A stretch of DNA of 16,907 nt from NCBI GenBank assembly GCA_002394965.1, contig DGVL01000122.1, positions 1-16,907 on the forward strand. Direction: 5' to 3'. Of the stretch, positions 6,680 to 14,274 are shown in pieces. The notes below the pieces were generated by a model. That model saw nothing but the letters and a program-made list of their open reading frames with translations. It made no database searches and was not told where the DNA came from. Position 1 is the first letter of the stretch, and each line of letters opens with the position of its first letter. The position numbers and the translations under genes were made by a program. Origin of the DNA: Lachnospira sp. UBA4285 (GTDB taxonomy: Bacteria > Bacillota > Clostridia > Lachnospirales > Lachnospiraceae).

Positions 6680-7409
6680 ACCGCTGGAAGGAAAGACCGC
6701 CCTGATCACGGGCGGAAGCCGCGGCATCGGGCGGGTGATCGCGCAGGCTCTGGCCTTTGAGGGCGCGGACATCGCCGTCGTTTCTTCCGGAAGCGGGCCG
6801 GAAGCCGCAGATGTGTGCCGGGAGATCGCCGCGGAATGTGGCGTTCGCACCGCGCACTATCGTTGCGACGTGTCGGACTTTGCCAGGACCAGGGAGATGG
6901 TCGATGCGGTGCGATCGGATTTCGGCGGGATCCAGATTCTTGTCAACTGTGCCGGCATCACGCGCGACGGGCTCATCCTGCGCATGAAGGAGGAAGACTT
7001 TGACCGCGTGATTGACGTGAACCTGAAGGGCGCATTCAACATGATCCGCCACTGCTCCGGGATCTTTCTGCGCCAGCGTGAGGGCTGCATCATCAATATA
7101 TCCTCGGTCGTAGCGCTCAGAGGAAATCCCGGTCAGGCCAATTACGCGGCGTCAAAAGCCGGACTCATCGGTCTGACGAAGGCCGTGGCAAGAGAACTGG
7201 CGGGCAGGAATATACGCTGCAACGCCATCGCACCGGGATTCATCGAAAGCAGCATGACAGAAGGGCTCAGCCGGGACAAGATCACAGCTGCCGCCGCGCT
7301 CGGGCGGATCGGACGGCCGGAGGATGTCGCACAGGCGGCTGTGTATCTGGCCGAAGCGTCGTATGTGACCGGAACGGTTCTTACTGTTGACGGCGGGCTG
7401 GCCATGTGA
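6663..7409 (+). CDS. fabG: 3-oxoacyl-ACP reductase
   Basis: A 248-residue short-chain dehydrogenase that reduces 3-oxoacyl-ACP with NADPH. Seen: the cofactor loop TGGSRGIG (16-23), NCAGIT (95-100), N120, and the catalytic S148, Y161 and K165 (YAASK). The C-terminus ends TGTVLTVDGGLAM, the standard FabG finish. The start is a TTG at 6663: it gives the usual length, has AAAGGAG (6646-6652) 10 nt upstream, and overlaps the fabD 3' end by 17 nt. A GTG at 6654 is too close to that ribosome site. The non-ATG start inside fabD suggests output tied to fabD translation. Confidence 0.94.
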   Translation: MSKTVRPLEGKTALITGGSRGIGRVIAQALAFEGADIAVVSSGSGPEAADVCREIAAECGVRTAHYRCDVSDFARTREMVDAVRSDFGGIQILVNCAGITRDGLILRMKEEDFDRVIDVNLKGAFNMIRHCSGIFLRQREGCIINISSVVALRGNPGQANYAASKAGLIGLTKAVARELAGRNIRCNAIAPGFIESSMTEGLSRDKITAAAALGRIGRPEDVAQAAVYLAEASYVTGTVLTVDGGLAM

Positions 7410-7420
7410 GGAGGACGGGA

Positions 7421-8656
7421 ATGGAAGCAGGAAGAAGAGTTGTGGTGACCGGTCTGGGCGCCATTACGCCGCTCGGAGCCAGTGCGCGGGATACCTGGGA
7501 GGCGATGAAGGCAGGGAAGAACGGCATCGGCCCGATCAGCCTCTTTGACACGGAAAAATTCAAAGTCCATCTGGGTGCGGAAGTGAAGGACTTTCACCCG
7601 GAAGACTACATGAGTGTAAATGAGTCACTGCGAACGGACCGGTATGCCCAGTTCGCCATAGCGGCGTCCGATCAGGCGTGTGAAGACAGCGGAATCGAGG
7701 GCACCGTGGATCCGGAGCGGTTCGCCGTCTACTTCGGGACCGGCATCGGCGGAATCCGGACGTTCGAGAAGGAGCACGAGAGACTCTTGTCCCGGGGCCC
7801 CAGAAGGGTATCCCCTCTTCTGATCCCCATGATGATCTCCAACATGGCATCCGGCCTGATCGCCATCCGCCACGGGTGCCACGGATCGGCTCTCCCGGCT
7901 GTGACGGCGTGTGCATCCGGATCCAATGCCATCGGCGAGGCAGTGCGCATGATCCGCCACGGATATGCGGACGCTCTCATTGCCGGGGGTGCGGAAGCGG
8001 CCATCTGTCCGTCGGCAGTCGCCGGATTCGGAAATATGGGAGCGCTCTCCTGTGCGAGCGACCCGGACGCGGCCTCACTGCCGTTTGACAAGCGCAGGGC
8101 TGGATTCGTCATCGGGGAGGGCGCGGTTTCCCTGATCCTTGAGGAATACGGACACGCCTTAAAACGGGGCGCGAAAATCTACGGAGAGATTTGCGGCTAC
8201 GGGTCGACCTGCGACGCGTATCACATGACAGCGGTGCAGCCGGAGGCGGAGCAGTCCTCCCGCGCCATGATCCAGGCGTGCCGGGAAGCCGGATATTCCG
8301 AGGGCGAGAGCGTATATGTGAATGCTCACGGCACCGGGACTCCCATGAATGACTCGGTCGAGACGATCGCGATCAAAAAGGCATTCGGCGGGAAGCTCGA
8401 CTCAGTGCTCGTCAGTTCGACCAAATCGATGACCGGGCACATGCTGGGAGCTGCCGGTGCGATCGAGGCGCTCGCCTGCCTTTTTTCGCTTGACGAAGGG
8501 GTCGTTCCTGCGACCATCAACCTGAAGGAACCAGACGAGGTATGCGACATCCCACTCGTTGCGGAGAGAGCGCAGAAAGCAGACATCACCCTGGCGCTCT
8601 CCAATTCATTCGGATTCGGCGGGCACAATGTCTGCCTGGCGTTCAGAAAGGTGTGA
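7421..8656 (+). CDS. fabF: 3-oxoacyl-ACP synthase II (KAS II)
   Basis: A 411-residue condensing enzyme that extends acyl-ACP by two carbons using malonyl-ACP. The catalytic triad is complete: C164 in TACASGSNAIGE, H303 in NAHGTGTPMND and H340 in KSMTGHMLGAAGA, with K335. C-terminal NSFGFGGHN is the family hallmark. ATG 7421 is chosen over GTG 7406, since AGGAGG (7409-7414) is 6 nt upstream of 7421 and overlaps the GTG frame start. It is the only condensing enzyme in the window; FabF cannot normally start synthesis from acetyl-CoA, so a FabH or substitute must be encoded elsewhere. Confidence 0.96.
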   Translation: MEAGRRVVVTGLGAITPLGASARDTWEAMKAGKNGIGPISLFDTEKFKVHLGAEVKDFHPEDYMSVNESLRTDRYAQFAIAASDQACEDSGIEGTVDPERFAVYFGTGIGGIRTFEKEHERLLSRGPRRVSPLLIPMMISNMASGLIAIRHGCHGSALPAVTACASGSNAIGEAVRMIRHGYADALIAGGAEAAICPSAVAGFGNMGALSCASDPDAASLPFDKRRAGFVIGEGAVSLILEEYGHALKRGAKIYGEICGYGSTCDAYHMTAVQPEAEQSSRAMIQACREAGYSEGESVYVNAHGTGTPMNDSVETIAIKKAFGGKLDSVLVSSTKSMTGHMLGAAGAIEALACLFSLDEGVVPATINLKEPDEVCDIPLVAERAQKADITLALSNSFGFGGHNVCLAFRKV

Positions 8657-8661
8657 GGGAT

Positions 8662-9126
8662 ATGAAAGAATCGGAGATCCGCTCCTATGCAGCGCTCATG
8701 AAAGAACTCGGCCTGACAGGACTTGAGATCACCAGCGGGTCCAATGTCGTGCGCATGGAGCGCGCCGCTGCAGATGCCGTCCCGGCAGCACTGCCGGCAG
8801 GCAGGATGGTACCAGCCGGGGCGGCGGCGCCTGAAGGCGCTTCGGATGCTGGTGCGGTGCATGTGGGCACAGAACGGGCAGAAAGTGAGATTTCGGTTAA
8901 ATCCGAGATCATCGGCGTGTTCTATGCGGCACCATCCGCCAGCGCGGCGCCCTTCGTCCGGGAGGGTGATTCTGTGAAAAAAGGTCAGACGCTCTGCATC
9001 GTCGAGGCGATGAAACTGATGAATGAGATCGCGTCGCCGGCAGACGGAGTGGTTGACAAGGTCCTCGTCTCGGATGGCCAGACAGTGGAGTTTGGAACAA
9101 AGCTTTTCCTGATCAGGGAGGGATGA
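8662..9126 (+). CDS. accB: biotin carboxyl carrier protein of acetyl-CoA carboxylase
   Basis: A 154-residue protein: an N-terminal helical domain (about 1-33), an alanine/proline-rich flexible linker (about 34-78), and a C-terminal biotinyl domain (about 79-154) with the biotin site EAMKLMNEI, K118 being biotinylated. It carries CO2 from AccC to AccA/AccD. An open frame extends upstream into fabF but shows no family similarity; ATG 8662 lies 5 nt after the fabF stop with AAAGG at 8647-8651. The typical thumb loop of AccB appears as SASAAPFVREGDSVKKGQ. The usual clostridial gene order, accB between fabF and fabZ, is kept. Confidence 0.95.
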   Translation: MKESEIRSYAALMKELGLTGLEITSGSNVVRMERAAADAVPAALPAGRMVPAGAAAPEGASDAGAVHVGTERAESEISVKSEIIGVFYAAPSASAAPFVREGDSVKKGQTLCIVEAMKLMNEIASPADGVVDKVLVSDGQTVEFGTKLFLIREG

Positions 9127-9129
9127 GAG

Positions 9130-9561
9130 ATGGACCGCAAAGATCTGAAGCGGCTGCTGCCGCATCGCGAGAATATGCTGCTGCTGGACGATGCCAGCCG
9201 GGCGGATGGAGACACAGCCGTCGCGCACTACCATGTGCGAGGCGATGAGTTCTTCCTGAAGGGACATTTCCCGGGGCATCCGATCGTTCCGGGTGTCATT
9301 CTGTGTGAGATCATGGCGCAGTCCGCCTGTGTGCTGGCTGATCCGGGAAAAGAACAGTACCTGCCGGTTTACTCGGGACTTGACCATGTCCGCTTTCGCC
9401 ACCCGGTGGTGCCGGGCGACACGCTTGAGATCCACAGCCGCATTATCCGCCGCAAGGGGCCGTTCCTCTTTGCCGAGGGCGATGTGCGGGTCAGAGACAC
9501 CGTCTGCATGACCGGCCAGTTTGCGCTGGCACTTGTGAAAAAAGATGATCTGGGAGTGTGA
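9130..9561 (+). CDS. fabZ: 3-hydroxyacyl-ACP dehydratase
   Basis: A 143-residue hot-dog-fold enzyme that removes water from 3-hydroxyacyl-ACP to give trans-2-enoyl-ACP for FabK. Motifs: LLPHRENMLLLD near the start, and GHFPGHPIVPGVILCEIMAQ (45-64) with catalytic H46 and E60, the same 14-residue spacing as in other FabZ proteins. Start ATG 9130 is 3 nt after accB, with GGAGGG (9117-9122) 7 nt upstream. Whether this organism makes unsaturated fatty acids by a FabZ/FabF variant or another route cannot be told here; no fabA or fabM is present. Confidence 0.95.
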   Translation: MDRKDLKRLLPHRENMLLLDDASRADGDTAVAHYHVRGDEFFLKGHFPGHPIVPGVILCEIMAQSACVLADPGKEQYLPVYSGLDHVRFRHPVVPGDTLEIHSRIIRRKGPFLFAEGDVRVRDTVCMTGQFALALVKKDDLGV

Positions 9562-9564
9562 GGA

Positions 9565-10896
9565 ATGTTTTCCAGAATACTGATTGCAAATCGTGGCGAG
9601 ATCGCCGTGCGGATCATCCGCGCCTGCCGGGAGATGGGAATCGGGACGGTTGCCGTGTACTCGGAGGCGGACCGGGACGCCCTGCACGTTCAGCTTGCGG
9701 ATGCGAGCTACTGCATCGGGCGGGCGCCGGCATCCGAGAGCTATCTGGATGAGAAGCAGATCATCCGCGCCGCACTTGTCTCCGGCGCCCAGGCTATTCA
9801 TCCGGGGTACGGGTTTCTGTCCGAGAATGCGCACTTTGCCAGAGAGTGCCGCAGAAACGGCATCTGCTTCATCGGTCCGGACCCGGATCTCATGGAGTCG
9901 CTCTCAGACAAGGCCATCCTCAAGGAAAAGGCGGCGAAGGCCGGTCTCACGGTGATACCCGGCACTTTGTCCCTTGCCGGGCCGGACGAAGCCCGGGAAT
10001 CCGGAAGACGCCTGGGCTATCCGCTGATGCTCAAGGCCTGCGCCGGGGGCGGCGGCCGCGGGATCCGGAAGGTCGCGGACGAGGAGGCGCTTCTTGCGGC
10101 GTGGCCGGAAGCCGAGGCAGAGGCTCTGGCCGCTTTCGGGGACGGAAGTCTTTACCTTGAGAAATGTATCTATCCGGCAAGGCACATTGAACTGCAGATC
10201 CTTGCGGATGAGCAGGGGGATGTGCTTGTGCTCGGCGAGCGGGACTGCTCCGTGCAGCGGCGCAATCAGAAACTTATCGAGGAGACGCCTTCTCCGGCTG
10301 TGAGTCCGAGGCAGCGCGAAAGGCTGGTGAGCCTTGGCGCGCAGGCCGCAAAGAAGCTTCACTACACGGGTGCCGGCACGATGGAATTTCTCATGGATAC
10401 AGATGGAAGATTTTGGTTCATGGAGATGAATGTCCGTCTCCAGGTGGAACACACGGTGACAGAGATGCTGACCGGCGTCGACATCGTGAAGTGGCAGATC
10501 CGGATTGCGGCGGGAATACCGCTTTCCATAACACAGAAGAACATCCGCCCGGACGGGAATGCCATTGAATGCCGGATCAACGCGTCCGGCTGCGGGACGC
10601 TAGGCACGCTGCATGTCCCGGGCGGCCCGGATGTGCGCTTTGACACCGCTCTTGTCGAAGGCAGCCAGGTGTCCCCCTTTTACGATTCGCTTCTTGGCAA
10701 GCTCGCGGTGCGCGCTCTCACGCGGGAAGAGGCGCTGCGCAAGATGCGGGCGGCGCTATCGGAGCTTGTCATCGAGGGCATCCCGTGCAATATCCGGGAG
10801 CAGATGCGTATTCTGGAGGACGAGACATTTACTTCCGGCGCGTATGACCTGACGTTCATACCAGAACGGGACGCAGAGCAGAGCAGAAAGATCTGA
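9565..10896 (+). CDS. accC: biotin carboxylase subunit of acetyl-CoA carboxylase
   Basis: A 443-residue ATP-grasp enzyme that carboxylates biotin on AccB using bicarbonate and ATP. Seen: the N-terminal ILIANRGEIAVRIIRA, ATP-binding K157 with ACAGGGGRGIR, H207 in PARHIELQIL, RRNQKLIEE (232-240), E287 and R291 in EMNVRLQVEH. Deviations from the E. coli type: N at the RRHQK histidine, V for T in EMN-T-R, and a shortened loop after CRINA, where the usual EDPxxFxPSPG segment is replaced by SGCGTLGTLHVPGG, about seven residues shorter. The position in the operon and intact catalytic residues support an active AccC rather than pyruvate carboxylase. It starts 3 nt after fabZ. Confidence 0.95.
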   Translation: MFSRILIANRGEIAVRIIRACREMGIGTVAVYSEADRDALHVQLADASYCIGRAPASESYLDEKQIIRAALVSGAQAIHPGYGFLSENAHFARECRRNGICFIGPDPDLMESLSDKAILKEKAAKAGLTVIPGTLSLAGPDEARESGRRLGYPLMLKACAGGGGRGIRKVADEEALLAAWPEAEAEALAAFGDGSLYLEKCIYPARHIELQILADEQGDVLVLGERDCSVQRRNQKLIEETPSPAVSPRQRERLVSLGAQAAKKLHYTGAGTMEFLMDTDGRFWFMEMNVRLQVEHTVTEMLTGVDIVKWQIRIAAGIPLSITQKNIRPDGNAIECRINASGCGTLGTLHVPGGPDVRFDTALVEGSQVSPFYDSLLGKLAVRALTREEALRKMRAALSELVIEGIPCNIREQMRILEDETFTSGAYDLTFIPERDAEQSRKI

Positions 10897-10915
10897 GAGG
10901 GAGAGGAAGAATGCG

Positions 10916-11779
10916 ATGGCACTGCTACATTTTCTGAAGCCGGCCAATGCGCTGGAGGCGGGAGGCCGGGATCATCTTCCGGTGCAGTCGGATGCGATGG
11001 AACCGGAGCTAACCTGCCCGGAGTGCCGCAGGAGCACGCCGGTGAGCCGGCTGCAGTCCCGGTATATGGTCTGCCCGTGCGGATATCACTTCCGCATGAA
11101 TGCGAGGCAGCGGATCCGGATGGCAGTCGACGCCGGGACGTTCCGGGAGGCATTTGCCGATATTGTCGGCAACAATCCGCTTGCGTTCCCCGGTTATCCG
11201 GAAAAGCTTGAGACAGCCCGCGCGGCGAGCCGGGAGAATGAGGCAGTCATCTGTGGAACGGGAAAAATCGGAGGGCATCCCTGTGCGCTTTTTTTTATGG
11301 AACCTGGTTTCATGATGGGGAGCATGGGGACTGCTGTCGGCGAGCGCATCACACGGACCTTTGAGCTGGCGTATGAAAAAGGCCTTCCGGTTGTCGGTTT
11401 TACGGTATCGGGCGGGGCAAGAATGCAGGAGGGACTGCTGTCCCTGATGCAGATGGCCAAAGTGAGCGCCGCCGTCCGGCGCCATGCCGACGCGGGGCTC
11501 CTCTATATCGCGGTCCTGACCGATCCGACGACGGGCGGCGTGACGGCGAGTTTCGCTATGGAGGCGGACATCACGCTCGCCGAGCCGGGGGCCACGATTG
11601 GATTCGCCGGGAAGAGGATCGTGGAGCAGACGACGGGAAAGCGTCTGCCCAAAGGATTCCAGAAAGCGGAGACGGTGGAGGAAGAAGGATTCATAGACCG
11701 GATTGTGTCCAGACAGCAGCTCAAGACAACGCTCGTGATGCTGCTGGCTATGCATCCGGCGGGAGGTGAGAGGACATGA
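10916..11779 (+). CDS. accD: acetyl-CoA carboxylase carboxyltransferase subunit beta
   Basis: A 287-residue subunit that with AccA moves CO2 from carboxybiotin to acetyl-CoA. The N-terminal zinc ribbon has C34 and C37 (CPEC) and C53 and C55 (CPCGYHF); the second pair is C-x-C instead of the usual C-x-x-C. The carboxyltransferase core shows GSMGTAVGERITRTFELA, SGGARMQEGLLSLMQMAK and DPTTGGVTASFA, followed by GFAGKRIVEQT. ATG 10916 has AGGA 8 nt upstream; an ATG at 10911 is out of frame. The 19-nt gap to accC is the longest in the operon, and the stop overlaps accA (ATGA), matching the 1:1 need for the two subunits. Confidence 0.95.
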   Translation: MALLHFLKPANALEAGGRDHLPVQSDAMEPELTCPECRRSTPVSRLQSRYMVCPCGYHFRMNARQRIRMAVDAGTFREAFADIVGNNPLAFPGYPEKLETARAASRENEAVICGTGKIGGHPCALFFMEPGFMMGSMGTAVGERITRTFELAYEKGLPVVGFTVSGGARMQEGLLSLMQMAKVSAAVRRHADAGLLYIAVLTDPTTGGVTASFAMEADITLAEPGATIGFAGKRIVEQTTGKRLPKGFQKAETVEEEGFIDRIVSRQQLKTTLVMLLAMHPAGGERT

Positions 11780-12552
11780 ACCGTATCGTTGGCGGCGCGT
11801 ACGCTGCGGTTGAGGCGGCAAGAAGCAGTTCCCGTCCCACAGCGCTTGACTATATCAGCAATGTGTTCACGTCTTTCATCGAGCTTCACGGAGACCGCAG
11901 AGGCGGGGACGACCCGTCGCTTGTCGGCGGACTGGCGCTCCTTGACGGGTGTCCGGTCACAGTTCTTGCGATCGAAAAGGGACACACCGCCAGGCAGCGG
12001 CAGGCAAGGAACTTCGGTTCGGTCCACCCGGAAGGTTACCGCAAGGCGCTGCGGCTGATGCGCCAGGCGCAGAAATTCGCAAGACCCGTCGTGTGTCTTG
12101 TGGACACGGCAGGGGCCGGCTGCGGACTTGCTGACGAGCAGCACGGAATCGGACAGGCAATCGCCGAAAATCTGACGGAGCTGGCGGGGCTCTCCGTCCC
12201 GGTAATCTCAGTCATCATCGGCGAGGGCGGCAGCGGCGGCGCGCTCGGCCTTGCACTGGCCGATCAGGTCTGGATACTGGAAGGCGCCTATTATTCCGTG
12301 ATATCACCGGAAGGCTGTGCGCAGATTCTCTGGAAAGATCCGGCGAAAGCCTCTGAGGCCGCAGCCTGCCTGCACCTGACGGCAAGAGACGCCCTGGATC
12401 TGGGAGTCGCCGACCGCATCATACCGGAGACGGATTTCGGCAAGAAGCCTTTTTATGACAGCCTGCGCGAGGCTTTGTCCGAAGAGATTCAAAATCTGAG
12501 GAAGGAACCCGGACTTTCTGACAAGCGGTACGCCAGGTTTCGCCGCTTCTAA
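11776..12552 (+). CDS. accA: acetyl-CoA carboxylase carboxyltransferase subunit alpha
   Basis: A 258-residue subunit, shorter than the roughly 319-residue E. coli protein because the N-terminal helical region is reduced. Conserved: RPTALDYISNVFTSFIELHGDR (residues 20-41), NFGSVHPEGYRKALRLM, GEGGSGGALGLALAD (149-163) and YSVISPEGCAQILWKD. The usually strict DTPGA-x-x-G-x-x-AEERGQ stretch appears as DTAGAGCGLADEQHGIGQA (110-128), so the proline and the ERGQ residues are changed with no length change. It is the last operon gene and starts inside the accD stop (ATGA). The organisation as separate accD and accA differs from fused forms. Confidence 0.94.
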   Translation: MNRIVGGAYAAVEAARSSSRPTALDYISNVFTSFIELHGDRRGGDDPSLVGGLALLDGCPVTVLAIEKGHTARQRQARNFGSVHPEGYRKALRLMRQAQKFARPVVCLVDTAGAGCGLADEQHGIGQAIAENLTELAGLSVPVISVIIGEGGSGGALGLALADQVWILEGAYYSVISPEGCAQILWKDPAKASEAAACLHLTARDALDLGVADRIIPETDFGKKPFYDSLREALSEEIQNLRKEPGLSDKRYARFRRF

Positions 12553-12572
12553 GAATCTCTGATCCCTTGCCT

Positions 12573-12598
12573 GCCGGAGCCTTCCGGTGAGATCCGGC
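12573..12598. repeat. competing CCGG hairpins after accA
   Basis: GCCGGA (12573-12578) can pair with TCCGGC (12593-12598), or CCGGA (12574-12578) can pair with TCCGG (12583-12587) across a 4-nt loop. No T-run follows, so it is not a standard intrinsic terminator and the operon may read through into the regulator gene 12667-14274. It could also slow 3' decay of the operon mRNA. Confidence 0.35.
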
Positions 12599-12635
12599 TG
12601 AAGACGCAGAAAACAGTTTGTGGTACTCTTGTAGG

Positions 12636-12652
12636 TGTAAACCGGATTTACA
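12636..12652. promoter_or_regulatory. candidate operator TGTAAA-N5-TTTACA before the PAS regulator
   Basis: TGTAAACCGGATTTACA is a perfect 6-bp inverted repeat with a 5-bp centre, ending just before GGTGAGGAG, the ribosome site of the regulator that starts at 12667. The position suits either an operator or a leader hairpin that affects translation start. No clear sigma-70 promoter was seen in 12553-12635. The binding factor is unknown; self-binding by the downstream regulator is one possibility. Confidence 0.45.
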
Positions 12653-12666
12653 GGTGAGGAGAAACC

Positions 12667-14274
12667 ATGACTGACTGGAAACTACCGGGTGGTACATCCG
12701 CTGAAACACTGCCGGTGAGCGGCTTTCACATCATCGACCTCACAGACGGGGCCGTGCGGGAGATCTCCGAGAATCTCTGCCAGATGACAGGATATCCGCG
12801 GCGGTTTCTGGCGCAGCCGGACGGCTACATACGGATCATCGCCGCAGAGGACAGGGACCGCTACCGGCACTTTCTTGAAGAGGTGAGGACAACGGTCTCC
12901 CAGAAAAGCGAATGGTACCGGATTATCTGTGCTGACGGCACGGTGAAATATGTCAATGACACGGTCGTGCCGGTGAGAGCGCAGGAGGGCGCTCTTGCCG
13001 GTTATTCGTCGCTGTCTGACATCACAGGGCTGGCGGGCGGGCTGTCTGTCAGAAAAGAGTCGGACACCGGCTGGTACATCCGGGCTCTGACGGAAGTCTA
13101 TGACAAGATCTTCCGCTTTGACCACGCGACGGACACCGTCACCTGTATCTACAGCGGCGGTTCCCCGCTGTTTTCGGCATTTGAAAATGTACCGATGAAT
13201 GCGGGAAGTGCCTCGGGACGATGGATAACCGGCATGGTGACACCGGAGGATCAGGCGAGAGTCGCTTCCTACTTTGCGGCTGTTGAAGGAGGAGATGCCT
13301 CGGACGCGCCGGTCGCGATCACATATGACGCAAAGTCATCGGACGGACGCATCCGCAAGTACACCGGCATCTCCCTGAAGATGAACGAGGGCGTCAGTCT
13401 GTTCTGCTGCAGAGCGCTCCCGGAGGAGACACAGGCAGATATCCTTCGCAGAGAAAATGCATCTCTGACGAAGACGGTACACGAGATCATCACCCGGTTC
13501 ACGGAAGGAATTGCGGCATTCGAGATCTCTCCGGACTGGGGCGTGAAGCCGTTGTACGCCAGTGAGAATGTGCGGAAATTCTTCGGGGTCAGCGAGAAAG
13601 AATGGCTGTCGCTCATGGAAAAGGAGACACCGATGCCGGAATTCGTCAAGAAGAGCCATGCGGATATATCGGAATTCGCGGATCTTCTGTCGAGCGGAGA
13701 GCATACGTTTGAATATCTGGATGTGAACAGGCAGCGCATCCGGAAACTGCGGGCGGTCTGCTCCCAGAAGAATCAGGGCAGCACGCCCCGCTTTGTCATG
13801 CTGTACAATCTGGACGAGAAGAAGGATGAGACGGCCGCAGAGCGCCCGAAGGTCTTCATCCGTACATTCGGGTATTTTGACGTATTCGTCGGGGAGAAAC
13901 CGGTGGTGTTCCGCAACCGGAAGGCCAAGGAACTGCTGGCACTTCTCACGGACCGGAGGGGCGGCTTCATCACGAGCGAAGAGGCGGTCGGCTTCCTCTG
14001 GGAGAATGAGCCGGTCACGCCGCTGACGCTTTCGCGTTACCGCAAGGTGGCTCTTCGTCTGAAGAACACGCTGGAGGCATACGGAATAGAGGACATCGTG
14101 GAGTCGGTGTCCGGAAGCCGGCGGCTGATCCCGGAGGCGGTCCGGTGCGACCTCTACGACTATCTGTCCGGAAACCCGCGTTACGCCGCGCTATTCAAGG
14201 GCGTGTATCTTCAGAATTACAGCTGGGGCGAAGTGACGCTCTCAGAACTCACCGGGCGTTTTCTGGATCTGTAG
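12667..14274 (+). CDS. PAS-domain sensor/regulator with C-terminal SARP/OmpR-like winged helix
   Basis: A 535-residue soluble protein. Residues about 20-120 form a PAS fold (SENLCQMTGYPRRFL, then WYRIICADGTVKYVNDTVVPV and a DIT end). About 135-255 and 270-385 look like two further PAS-type modules, less certain; the last has ISPDWGVKPLYASENVRKFFG. About 396-535 is a winged-helix domain as found in clostridial response regulators and SARP/BTAD proteins (IRTFGYFDVFVGEKPVVF, RKAKELLALLTDRRGG, LWENE, SRYRKVALRLKNTL, YSWGEV). There is no kinase, receiver or transmembrane region, so it seems a one-component regulator sensing a cytosolic signal. Genes controlled are unknown; it lies 114 nt after accA on the same strand, so the lipid operon or the convergent MATE gene are candidates. 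ATG 12667 is backed by GAGGAG upstream. Confidence 0.8.
   Translation: MTDWKLPGGTSAETLPVSGFHIIDLTDGAVREISENLCQMTGYPRRFLAQPDGYIRIIAAEDRDRYRHFLEEVRTTVSQKSEWYRIICADGTVKYVNDTVVPVRAQEGALAGYSSLSDITGLAGGLSVRKESDTGWYIRALTEVYDKIFRFDHATDTVTCIYSGGSPLFSAFENVPMNAGSASGRWITGMVTPEDQARVASYFAAVEGGDASDAPVAITYDAKSSDGRIRKYTGISLKMNEGVSLFCCRALPEETQADILRRENASLTKTVHEIITRFTEGIAAFEISPDWGVKPLYASENVRKFFGVSEKEWLSLMEKETPMPEFVKKSHADISEFADLLSSGEHTFEYLDVNRQRIRKLRAVCSQKNQGSTPRFVMLYNLDEKKDETAAERPKVFIRTFGYFDVFVGEKPVVFRNRKAKELLALLTDRRGGFITSEEAVGFLWENEPVTPLTLSRYRKVALRLKNTLEAYGIEDIVESVSGSRRLIPEAVRCDLYDYLSGNPRYAALFKGVYLQNYSWGEVTLSELTGRFLDL

Noticed and set aside
8326..9834. 502-codon minus-strand open frame across fabF, accB, fabZ and accC
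   Set aside because: Antisense shadow of four well-identified genes; composition and lack of motifs show it is not coding.
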